From positions 6,521,710 to 6,585,709 of the forward strand of contig NC_050473.1 in assembly GCF_013373865.1 (NCBI RefSeq): a stretch of DNA of 64,000 nucleotides, read 5' to 3'. Positions 1-9,710 of this stretch are shown in pieces; within the stretch, counting starts at the first letter, position 1; each line of letters starts with the position of its first letter. The translations under genes were made by a program, and so were the position numbers. The stretch comes from Monomorium pharaonis. Taxonomy: Eukaryota; Arthropoda; Insecta; Hymenoptera; Formicidae. The notes beneath the pieces are model-generated. The model saw only the letters and a list, made by a program, of their open reading frames with translations. It searched no databases and was not told the origin of the DNA.

Positions 1-651
1 AAAGATGTCTTGTTGCACTTCAATGGATTCAACAGACAAAAAAAGAAAGGGTTAAGGGTAGGGGCTGGGGGGGGGGGGCGTAATTCATAATTCTCGAAGC
101 ACAGCTAGCTTCTGTTCGTGCAACCAGTCCGTGTCCGTTGGTTTACTCGCCACTTACTTCCACGTCGCGCACCAGTTGCTGTGGAACACGGCCCGGTTTA
201 TACTTTTGAATCTCCACCTCACTTCTACTCCAACCTCTCTTACTCTCAGTTTGTCCGTGGTGAAAACGAAGTCAAAACAGTTCCTGTGCATCATTAAACT
301 ATGAGTATGCGAAGGATCCCAATGAAAACTACATGGAGTGCATGGACCGTATTTTTACAATGACAAAAAAAGAATCGAGAGGTGAGAGGCACTGACTCCT
401 CACTTTTCATTCGAATCCTTTTTTTTCCTTCTCAATATGATTGACATACAAGTACACACAGTTGGATGCAATGCAATGCTCTGCCGCAGTAAAACATACA
501 CTCTTACAAGTCTAAATCCATTAAAAGTCTAATTCTCCACGAAACGAGTCTCCTCGGGGTAACATCTGTTTTCGCCGACATAGATCAACTTGGATCACGG
601 AATTTAAATTACTCCTGATCTCTTTTCACCTCTAGCGTCCATTTCCACCAA
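1..651. other. Left edge, no gene seen
   Basis: I see no convincing exon here. A run of twelve G lies at 67-78. A minus-strand GTAAGT at 135-140 has no persuasive exon above it. If the minus-strand gene starting in the 1.6-2.5 kb island is real, this stretch would be part of its first intron. Confidence 0.4.
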
Positions 652-751
652 TGTAAATTGGCTTTGGTCTCGGTTAACGTCGCCTTATCTCTCTCTCTTA
701 TTCTCACACCTGAAAGAAGATAAGTTAAACCGAGACCGGAGTCAATTTACA
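652..751 (+). ncRNA. Long hairpin, candidate miRNA-type precursor
   Basis: The arms at 652-679 and 724-751 are inverted copies about 28 nt long, starting TGTAAATTG and ending CAATTTACA. Read as plus-strand RNA, the three positions that differ from perfect complement all become G-U pairs, leaving one single-base bulge. Read as minus-strand RNA the same positions are A-C mismatches, so the plus strand folds better. An inner pairing (TTATCT with AGATAA) continues the stem towards a CT-rich loop. Size and shape fit a pre-miRNA or a short fold-back repeat. I could not match it to a known miRNA family with confidence. It lies antisense to the proposed minus-strand intron. Confidence 0.35.
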
Positions 752-1261
752 CTGTTGAAAACAAACAGAAAAATGAGAAAAAGATGACGAGCGAGTTAAA
801 CCAGAAGACCGAAGTCGAGCCACATCGGTGGAAACCAGGTTGCTGAGATTTGACACTGTGCAATCTGGAACCGCGTCCCGTCGAGACCACGAGGACCTCG
901 GGAGACGGTGGAGAGAGCCGTCGTCGAGGACGCGACCCCGGGGAGATCACATATACACTCTATATCTTTCTCTTTCTCTCTCTCTTTCTTTCACTCACTC
1001 TTTCTCTCTTTCTCGATCGCGAGGGAGGAAAAATCGAACGCGCGCGTCTCCAGCCGCTCCTCACCTTCGTGCCGCTCGCGTTTGTGCTTTTTGTGCTTCT
1101 TCGAACCCATGTCTTGCTGCACGTGCTCAGCCACAGTTCCTCGTGAAACGAAACCAGAAGAGGGAGGAAAAAAAAGCCAGCTATCGGCGACGTGGGCCCC
1201 CGCGACCGTGAGGACCGCGCTCCGTTACATACACAGGCGACACGGCGGCGGCCATTGACGA

Positions 1262-1269
1262 TGACGTCA
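1262..1269. promoter_or_regulatory. CRE palindrome TGACGTCA
   Basis: A perfect 8-bp CREB/ATF site sits in the left CpG island. The same element recurs at 60554-60561 in the right-hand promoter island. Confidence 0.5.
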
Positions 1270-1575
1270 CGCACGTCGCGCGTTTCGCTCGTTCAGCAGC
1301 CCGATTTCGCCGTTCCCCCCACTCATCCCGGCTCGCGGCGTCGAGATAAGTGTCATGGCGGCGCGTCGCGCGCGCAATTCGAACGCGGGGATCTTCGAGA
1401 GTGTACGTACGTCGAGGGTACTGTCCGTCCCCTCGATTTTTTCCCCAGATTGTGAGTCCGAGAAGGTGACTCGCTCATTCGAATGCAAATGAGTGGACGA
1501 ACGGATCTCGATGAACATTTCGCGGTGGAAGGCGGAACAAAAGAGGAGGTGTGCCTCGCGACTCTCGTCGACGCG

Positions 1576-1578
<3 letters not shown>

Positions 1579-1618
<40 letters not shown>
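1579..1618. repeat. (GA)n microsatellite
   Basis: About twenty uninterrupted GA units. Similar purine or pyrimidine tracts lie nearby at 961-1013 (CT-rich), 1758-1780 and 2245-2272. Confidence 0.95.
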
Positions 1619-1624
<6 letters not shown>

Positions 1625-1666
1625 GTACAGAAGAGAGACAAAGTCGAAGGAGGACCTTGGACTTAC

Positions 1667-1860
1667 GTGCGCGTTCCGCAGGCAGGCTCGCTCGATGATG
1701 GATGATTTTCCGGCTCCAAAAACGCTTACGCGGGGAAAAAGCACGACGAGAGGCAGGGAGAGAGAGCGAGAGAGAGAGACGTGGGGGTAACGACACTCGG
1801 CGGCGGCGAGTGCCCACGCGAAAGCCTCAGCCTCTCGCGTTTCGAAGATGGCGACCGTTG
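1667..1860 (-). other. Candidate 5' UTR exon, minus strand (alternative)
   Basis: On the minus strand an exon would end at 1667, followed by GTAAGTCC (plus strand ACTTAC at 1661-1666). The stretch above it up to about 1985 contains no minus-strand ATG, as expected of a 5' UTR. The upstream limit is a guess. It may be an alternative first exon to the one ending at 1987, or a chance donor. Confidence 0.25.
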
Positions 1861-1986
1861 CGCGTTCACCCGTGCGCCCGTACGCGCTCCGCGGGCGGCC
1901 GCAAAAAAAAACCCCCCTAACCTACAAAAGGCGGCTCGCGCGAGCCGGCCGATCGCTCTCGCGATCCCCGGGGAACCCGCACTCAC

Positions 1987-2450
1987 CTGCGTCCGATCGT
2001 AACGGCACGTAGACGGAACGTAGATGAAGTCCTCTTCCTTCTCTCCTCCCGGTCCGCGGGTCGCCAGCGACTCACGCGACGGCGACTCCGACGCGCGATT
2101 AAAGGGACGGCTATCAGCTGTTTTCGCGCTCGAAACGCCGACGGACGCGCACGGGGAGAGGGAGACGGTGCGACGGAGCGAGAGAGACGGAGAGACGCGC
2201 CGCCGCTCGCGTTCCTGCGGGTTGCAGCTCCGCGGCAGGGACGAGAAAGAAAGAGAGAGAGAGAGAGAGAAAGAGAAGAACAGGCGAGGAGCAGCGACAA
2301 AAGGAGAGGAATACCCGTGCGTGCCCTTCGCTTCTCGCGAAGATATACGACGAACGGGCGAAACGTGACGATGACGAGTAGAGGATGACAGGAGTCGGTA
2401 AAAATAAAATTTCGCCCTCCCCCCCCCCCCCTCGCACTCCTCGATCTACC
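1987..2450 (-). other. Candidate 5' UTR first exon, minus strand
   Basis: The minus strand reads CGCAG then GTGAGT (plus strand ACTCAC at 1981-1986), a near-ideal donor. From 1987 to about 2500 the minus strand contains no ATG at all, which is unusual for some 500 bp and fits an untranslated leader. The exon contains a short (GA)n tract (2245-2272). The transcription start near 2.45 kb is inferred only from where composition changes. The coding part would lie left of the window. Confidence 0.4.
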
Positions 2451-2494
2451 TCGGCGCACAATTTTAGATTAAACGTCGATATGAAGTAAGACGT

Positions 2495-2797
2495 ATGGCA
2501 CACTGGATTCGACAACAAGCGCTTCTTCAGCGATTTCCCGAAACAAAGGCGAGGGACGCAAGTGAATTGACCAGCGAGACGAACGGCGAGAAGTTGTGGG
2601 AACGCGTCGCGCGAAAGATATATTCATCTCCGCTCGAGAGAACGACGGCTGGTTTAATCGATAATATTTTGTGCGTTAACAAACACGAAAAAAAAGAGAC
2701 CGGTTTATATGGGACAGCGTTCTTAGTTCTTGGGAAGTTAGGACATTTTGGGAAAATTTTACGATTTATTTTCTTTCTCCTTACTTTTTTCCTTTAA
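2495..2797 (+). CDS. Unsupported 100-codon open frame
   Basis: An ATG-initiated frame of 100 codons lies in the gap between the two divergent promoter islands. It starts MAHWIRQQ and ends in a hydrophobic, Phe-rich tail. Composition is less repetitive than most open frames here, but the start context is poor (C at -3), no splice signals support it and I recognise no family. A chance frame is more likely than a gene. It is listed because it is one of the few non-repetitive frames of this length beginning with a true ATG. Confidence 0.12.
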   Translation: MAHWIRQQALLQRFPETKARDASELTSETNGEKLWERVARKIYSSPLERTTAGLIDNILCVNKHEKKETGLYGTAFLVLGKLGHFGKILRFIFFLLTFFL

Positions 2798-3540
2798 GAT
2801 AATTTCACGTCTATTTGAAGAACTTCGCGGTGAAGCCGCGACGTGTCGATTCCGCGTATCACGCGATTATCACGTCGCGTTCCTGGCGCACAGTCATGGA
2901 TCTGCTTGCTAGTTACGTCACTGCGCACCCACGCTCACGGTGATTAAGGGACCCGCGAGAGGGCGAGCCTACGTCGCGGGCAATTGCGAGGAGAGCACGT
3001 CCGAATGTAACATTGAAATTTCGCGGACGATTCTCTCTGTCGGCATTGCAATATTTGCAATACGCGCTCCGCCGAATCACTTCTTGCACCGCATCCGTCC
3101 GTCTTATCCTTTTGTTTTCGTTCCTTGGCGATTCTCTCTCTGTTCCCTTTCACGTCCCTCGTTGTCGCGCCATAATCATCCGCGTCTTCCTGTCTTTCCT
3201 TAACGTTTGTTGGATGAGATTTCCCAATCTCGCTCCTTCATTTTGGTACGCAGCATCCCGGAGCGCATTGCTTAAATGTAAAATGAAACACGTCTGTTCA
3301 ATTTTTGCTCTTTATCTTTTCATTTCCTAATAAAATCACTATTTTTATCGCTTCTTGTGCAGCGTTTACCGCTGTCTAATTATCCAGATAATTATCTTAA
3401 CGTATATTGCCTCTGTCTTTATTGCAGACACATAAAAAATTGTGTCATTGTTTTCAAAAATATTTAAGTTAATGTGTAAACAAGTACGAAATCGAATATG
3501 TCAACAAGCTGGGAGGAACGCAAACAAACAAATAGACCTA
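2798..3540. other. Spacer between divergent promoters
   Basis: Mixed-composition DNA with no clear exon. It may carry regulatory sequence shared by the leftward and rightward genes, but no specific site stands out. Confidence 0.3.
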
Positions 3541-3949
3541 TCGTTTCTATTCCCAGGACAACGGACTCCGGAGTGCTCTCCCTTCGACACTCGGCGCTGC
3601 CCTCTCTCCCTCTCCTTCTCGCGCGACCGGCGGCGGCGGGTGCGTGCTCCTACTCCCAGTCACTGCCCTTAACCTCCCCACTCCAGTCCCGCCGACTCGC
3701 GTGAAGATAACGCCGGGCCGGTCGCCGGCGACGCGCACAGTAGCGTCCCGTAATCCCGCGTCGCGCGAACCTGCCGATTCGTTCGCAATCGAGCGGCGCC
3801 CAGTCGTGTGTCGTCGTCTGCACCCGACGGTGTACGTGTATGTGTGTGCGTGTGCCGCCTCACGCGAGTGAACGAGCGGCAAGCCGCGTCTTCGACTCCA
3901 CTCTCACTCTCCGTCGTCGTCTCCTCGTCACTTGGAAGCTAAGAACGCG

Positions 3950-3980
<31 letters not shown>

Positions 3981-4012
3981 AGGCAGCAGCGAGCAGCGGC
4001 GGCCGGAGCGAC
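3541..4012 (+). promoter_or_regulatory. Promoter P1 and 5' UTR
   Basis: A CpG-rich block lies just upstream of ATG 4013. A CAGTCGTGTG initiator-like match at about 3800 is a possible transcription start. Downstream is a (GAC)n tract (3951-3979). An upstream ATG at 3840 opens a frame that reads through the GAC repeat as poly-Asp and ends at 4031, overlapping the main start in another frame. If the leader includes it, it would be expected to reduce translation from 4013. Confidence 0.45.
3951..3979. repeat. (GAC)n trinucleotide repeat in 5' UTR
   Basis: Nine to ten GAC units lie about 35 bp before the main ATG. Length variation here would change the leader and the overlapping upstream frame but not the main protein. 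Confidence 0.9.
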
Positions 4013-4082
4013 ATGGACAGGTTCCGGGTGACGCCGGCGAGCGACGCCGCGAGCTACAGTCGGCAGCCGGTACGCGATTACG
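4013..4082 (+). CDS. First coding exon, isoform from promoter P1
   Basis: The ATG has a good context (G at -3 and G at +4) and opens 23 codons beginning MDRFRVTPASDAASY. The frame is then cut after the first base of the next codon by a strong donor, GTGAGTAC at 4083. The preceding CpG-rich leader and the switch to AT-rich DNA right after the donor fit a first exon. Joined to 21324 it reads on without a stop. The FxVxP-like start weakly recalls K-Cl cotransporters (SLC12A4-7), but the peptide is too short to assign a family. Function is unknown. A chance ATG-plus-donor in a CpG island is the alternative. Confidence 0.5.
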
Positions 4083-4245
4083 GTGAGTACGTCTGTTGTC
4101 TGTTACTTGTCATTGTTCCCCGTTGCACGAAGAATCGCCGTACGCGCGTGTAGGCAACCGACGTGTGCGTGCAACGTGCGCCTGCGAGCGAAAGAGAAAG
4201 GACGAGACTCCACGTGTTTCTCTCCTCGTGAAAGATGCGCTCTAG

Positions 4246-4364
4246 CGCGCGCGCGCGCATGTGTGCATACGTTTTTTACGTCGCTCACGTCTCGCGAGTG
4301 TCGGGGAAATGCAACCCACCATGTTGCGCGTGGCTCTGCGTGTGTGTATGTGTGTGTGTGTGCG
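4246..4364. repeat. Alternating purine-pyrimidine tracts
   Basis: A GC run (about 4246-4260, running into ATGTGTGCAT) and a GT-rich run (about 4339-4362) lie just inside the first intron. Such tracts can adopt Z-DNA. No function is inferred. Confidence 0.6.
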
Positions 4365-4611
4365 TACTCCGTTCGCGGCTGGCTTCGCGTCGTTCTTTCA
4401 GAATATCGGCGAGACGGCGCACGCTGCCGCGGGTCGAAACCCCGTCGCAGCGCGCCACGTGATCCCTTTGTGCGATCTGGAGATCGGTCGAGATAAAAAA
4501 AGAAAAACAGGCAAACAAACTGACATTTTCAGCAACCATCGATTGCCCGGATGACTGGGTGTCGAGTAATAATAATCGAGATAATTCGCTCCGGAAAAGC
4601 AAGGATTGTTT

Positions 4612-5018
4612 GAAAGGTTGATAAGCTTTAAATTAACCTGATTAATTTTTTATTTTGACTAGTTATTTTTTAAATACATGAACTTTGATTTAATTAACTT
4701 TCTTCTTAAATTGAAAACTTACCCGTGTAAAAGGAAAAGAAGCACATTTTTATATAAAATTATGGTTGTCTTTATTTCGTACACTTAATGAGATTCATAT
4801 TGTAATTGTTTTGTTATTTAGCAAAATCTTCTGAGAAATAATGACGTAATTTATATTATGTTTTTCAAAATTAAATTTTATGTATCTTGAGTTAATTAAA
4901 TCTTAACGCGACTGTTAAAGAAGTTTTTTGTTTATGCGATTTTTTACGCAACTGAATTAATTTTACGAGCCATTAACTTTGGACTTTAGTTAAAAAAAAA
5001 ATTAACTTATCCAACTTC
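4612..5018 (-). mobile_element. AT-rich MITE-like element, copy A
   Basis: The reverse complement of this stretch matches 9249-9710 over most of its length, including the shared block GCGTTAAGATTTAATTAACT. The ends are inverted: GGTTGATAAG at the left and, read from the right, GTTGGATAAG. It encodes no protein. An end resembling CAGGGTTGAGTAAG in copy B suggests a non-autonomous hAT-type element, but this is inference. Boundaries are approximate. Confidence 0.5.
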
Positions 5019-8000
5019 GTAGAAAACACATCTCGAAATTTATAACATTGCAATAGATCATTTTTTAAACTTTGTAGATATAAAAAAATTAGCATTTGTA
5101 GGACAAAAAGAGCTTGTATAACAACTAATATATAATAAAACATATATAATTGACAATATAACATACCAAATTTAAAGACTGATATGTAATAATTTATATA
5201 ATTAACTTAATTATCTTGTATGAGTAATTGAAAGGATAACACGGAAAAAGTAAAATTGTACATATTCACAATTTTAATTAAAACGTTATTACAGAATTCG
5301 AAATAAAAAAACCGCTTACTTTCTCTCTTTACAGAAAAATTGTTAATTTTTGCGTCACTTTTGTCAACCGAGCAATCTTCTGATGAATCTCGGATAAAAC
5401 TATCACGATTGATCCGTCAAAAAAAATTTTAGATTTTAGATTTCTTATTTTAAATTTGTTTTGCCAAATACATACAGAAATTATTAAGATTTATTGAAAT
5501 TTATATCAACTTTTGTCGAGATAAAAACATAATCATATACCAATTATCTTTCACCAATCACCCTAATTTCGTAACTTTGCATACAAAATATTCAAAAGTA
5601 TGCGATTCACAGAATTAAAATTACGCTGGTTATTCTAATGTTAAAGTATCAATATTTGAATGAATATATTGAATAAGCTTTATCAAATTGATGAGGGAGT
5701 TTCAATAGTCATTGATTGATCGTCGTTAGGTGATATCTTTACTCTGCGATGTTAAAAATACGTCGCGACGACGGGAATTAATCACGAATCAAAATCAAAA
5801 AGAATCTCATTGCACATCGCTGCATAAAGAAACACTTGGCTAGACAATAGATATAATTATACAACAGTGAAGCCGATCAACCGCAACTTAATTGATGCTC
5901 GTAAAAAAACGTCCGCGATGAGTGTTAACCTTGTCGCATTATCCATGCATTTACATAAACAATCGCGCTCGATTATATTCGGTTGTATCGCCAAATAAGT
6001 ACGAGGATGTACAAGGAACGTTCTCTTCATGCTAAGAGTCCAGAGAGATGTTGTAACGTTTTTTTTAAACGCCTTAGATTTCGGACGCTATGTTACATAA
6101 TGTAAAACTGTCGGAAAAATATGATTGTGTCATTGTGATGTCTTTATGTGTGTCGATTATAACATTTTAACATATTTTTAAAAAATATGTTATTTTTCAG
6201 AATATTTTTAGATATTTTACTGCAAAGTTATGCAAAAACGCGTCAAGAAAAAAAACACGAGAGGAATTGGAATTGTTTCATAAATATTAATGATTTAATA
6301 TTTGCATTACTTTGTCAAATGGTACATCTCTTTTACATGTGTAATAAAGTTCAATTTTTATTGTGAGCAAAGTTATTTAAATTTGTAAGAATATTAAATT
6401 ATTCATGCAACGATTTCAAATTCTAGGTTTTCTCTCGTTAACGCATTTTTACAAAACCTTTATTTTAATTGTATTGTGATGTTGCCTATTATAATAAAAA
6501 AGTGTGCTAGATTTCAGTAAACATACTTAAACAAAAAGTTAATTTTTTAAATATTTTATTTTACAATTTTAATTATCTTTAACAACTTTAGAGCTTTAAC
6601 GTCTTAAATCTTTCACTGTTAAAAATAAAAACATTTTTAAGTATATCAAAATTTTTGCAGACAATTGGCGTTTTCGACTGCAATAAGTTTAAATCAAAAA
6701 GTAATTCGTATCGAAATTACAATTAGAATTTTTTTTTAGAAATTGTAATTTAACTAATAACTTTAATTGGACAATTCGAAACTGTGATTAATTCAAACCC
6801 AGTGCAATCAAAACGCTACACATTCTAGATTAGCCCAGTCATACGTATTCCAATCAATAAAAATGTTGCAGTCGGTAATACAAACATGCTTTAAACTAAA
6901 AAATGCTTTAAAAATGTTTCGTAAATGATAACTTTCGGACGCCTTCTCAGAAAATCTCGAGAATGTCTTTTTCAATCTCAAATATTAAAAAAATGTTTTT
7001 TAGACGCGTATCTAAAAACGTTGTCTATGGCGCGCAACAAGTAATGGCGTATCGCCAGCCGATAGTTTATCGTCGTCACGTATCCCGCATTTTTCACATC
7101 GAAACTCGTACTTTGGCGAGAGCTCGCGTCCAATTTGTAGTAACGTGAAGCTTAAAGGGTAATGTCTTATCGGGAGAGTTGTGTTCCAAGGCCGATCGAT
7201 CGCTATCACGACGATTAAGACCGATCGTGTTGAAAGCTCGAGGCGATTGACTACGATTAATATTACGATGCAATGTTTCGTAAATGGTTTCTGCCTGTCA
7301 AACTTTGAAGACGAATTGGGAAAGTAGCTGTCAGCTCGAGATTGCTTTTCATCAAATTACACCGATATAGCCACTTGTTTATGTATTGATATAAATTTAA
7401 CTTTTACAATTAGATCAATTTAGTTATTCAATCCGCATACTATTTTGAGTGAGTTTTAATTAAAAAGATATTAATTGCAAGTTCTGTGAAATCGTGGATT
7501 ATAAAAAGATGAATGAAGAAATTATAAATTTTTCATATGTGGAAATTTAGTTTTGCCAATATTGAATTTTTTAAGGGAAATCTGTCGAAGAATGTGTTCT
7601 TAAAATTATGATCTTTATTAACTTCATTAAATAATGCTTTACGGAATGCTGACGTATGTAGAATGGAAAATCGAAGAACATTATTTGTTTGATATCATTG
7701 AATTATATTATCATACGTAGGCAAATTTAATTCAATAAATTAAGTTTTTATTAAAGTTATTTATTACGTGTAATTTTTTAAATAATATGATCGATATAAA
7801 TAAAGTCGCATACTTTATATTTTTTCCCGGAACTCTTAAATTCTCGTTGGCATCAAAGGTTATTTTTATCAAGAAGATACCGTTCAAGGCGTATTAAATT
7901 AAGAATTTAAATGACAAATGACAATGACGCTGCTGCCGGCACTTCCGCCTAATAATATGGTTTTTCCATTTCATTGGTGGATCGGTCATTCGGTATAAAT

Positions 8001-9008
8001 TAATGGTCGGCTAACAAAGTGGCACTGACGTCTTCACTGAAACGCCGCCACTCATCTTCATTGTTCCTTTGTATCAGTTGGATATCCGAGACATGATGAG
8101 TAATTAACGTTAAATTAAACCGAAGAGGCAGATTCTACTCCGTTTGTTATACGAAATTGTTATGACTTGTCGTGTCTTTCGAACGATTTATCTGATTACG
8201 ATTTACATTTAGCTTCGCGAATGTTATTTTTCCATTTAAATAAACACAAGATGTCTCGCAAGATGGTCGCTACGGCCGTTGCCTTTCCCCTCGTGATCGT
8301 CGTAAAAGGAGAAAGGCTGCGGTGCATCGGTTGTATCACGCGAGCATTTCTATCGAGAAAACCCGCGCTCCGTTCTTGTAGATTAATCGACATGGCGAAG
8401 CGCAGCGAACTGCAATGAGATAAACGCCTGTCACGTCGTGTCGCGAACGAAATCGTTTGACGCGAATCAATGGGCGGTGCACCAGCACGTCAAATGGTAA
8501 TTACCGTGGCCATAACCAGAATTATTGCACGCAGTAGCGCCCGAAGAATAAGCCAACTTTCACTTAGAATCAATTACAAGTTTTGAATATTCCTCTAATT
8601 TCCTCTTGACTCTGATACGCGACAGCATTTTTTGTTTTAAATAATACGAAATTAACAACTTGGTTAGTAAAAGTAATTTAATGAAAACGTTGGATAAATA
8701 ATTCGTTGATATTCTTTTTTATGACTTCTAACCGATTTGGCTATTATAATATATTTTTAATTATCATATTCTCTTATTTATATAGTATTTATTGAAAATA
8801 ATAATTCTGAGACACCATATGAAAAAATACATTTGGATGTGTTAGGATGAATCATGTCTATATATGTTTTACTCATACGGCCGGCACAAAATCTTATCGT
8901 TTGACACACGATAGTTTGAACAGATATCAATATTTAGCATTCCGTCACTGTTTGCTGACGACGGTGAGTCATGAAACTTTTGATGACTTTATGATTCCGC
9001 AATTGCAT

Positions 9009-9032
9009 AATAATAATAATAATAATAATAAC
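9009..9032. repeat. (AAT)n microsatellite
   Basis: About eight TAA/AAT units. Confidence 0.9.
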
Positions 9033-9248
9033 TATGAAGATTTCCGGTATTACTTTTAATAGGGAAAATTGAAAAAAAAGAGAAAATTTTTTTTTATTCT
9101 CCAATTTCCATAATTTTTATTGCAACAACTTTATATTTTTCTAGCAATTTAATTTTTCCATTAATTGTTTCATATAAAAGAAATTATATTTATTATATAG
9201 ATATTTTCTTTGAGGATATAAATATTTTTTTAATACATATTATATTAT

Positions 9249-9710
9249 CAGGGTTGAGTAAGTAATATTATTTAAAATCTAAATTAAGTTAAAGTTAATA
9301 ACTCATAAAATTAATTTAATTACGTTAAAAGTTGCATAAAGAACTGAAAAGTTGCGTTAAGATTTAATTAACTCAAACTAAAAGTTAATTTTGGAAAACA
9401 TTATTTATATTAAATTAGAATGTCATTATTTTTTAAAATTAGATTACTCCAAATGATAAAACAATTACAATATGAATTCAATCAAATAAATTAAAAATAT
9501 TGGATTTATATATGTATTGAAATATTGTTTTTATATGAGAAGAGTATTTTTTCACAATTTTTTAAATCTTTTGCACAGGTAAATTTTTAACGCAGAGAAA
9601 AGTTAATATTTAAATTGTAAATTAAATTTTAAAAATAACTAATAAAGTTATAAAAATTAAACTATTTAAATAAACTTAATTAAGTTATTAACTTCTTAAT
9701 TATTATATTA
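9249..9710 (+). mobile_element. AT-rich MITE-like element, copy B
   Basis: Begins CAGGGTTGAGTAAG and ends in an inverted version of the TTAAGTTA/GTTAATAACT pattern found near its left end. It matches copy A (4612-5018) in opposite orientation. No coding capacity is visible. The right boundary is uncertain because the flank is also very AT-rich. Confidence 0.45.

Larger units (their letters stand above)
800..2480. promoter_or_regulatory. CpG-rich promoter island, left
   Basis: A GC- and CpG-rich block stands out from the surrounding AT-rich DNA. It holds a palindromic CRE (TGACGTCA, 1262-1269), a YY1-type motif (AAGATGGCGAC, 1845-1855), several purine/pyrimidine microsatellites and a run of thirteen C (2419-2431). 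Two good minus-strand splice donors lie inside it, so it most likely drives a leftward gene. The plus-strand start at 3.8-4.0 kb is about 2 kb away, suggesting a divergent promoter pair. Several frames stay open for 60-150 codons, but they are low-complexity Arg/Ser-rich readings of repeats and are not called as genes. Confidence 0.5.

Noticed and set aside
828..2518. Many Arg/Ser-rich open frames of 60-158 codons
   Set aside because: Low-complexity readings of (GA)n/(CT)n tracts and CpG-rich promoter sequence in all frames.
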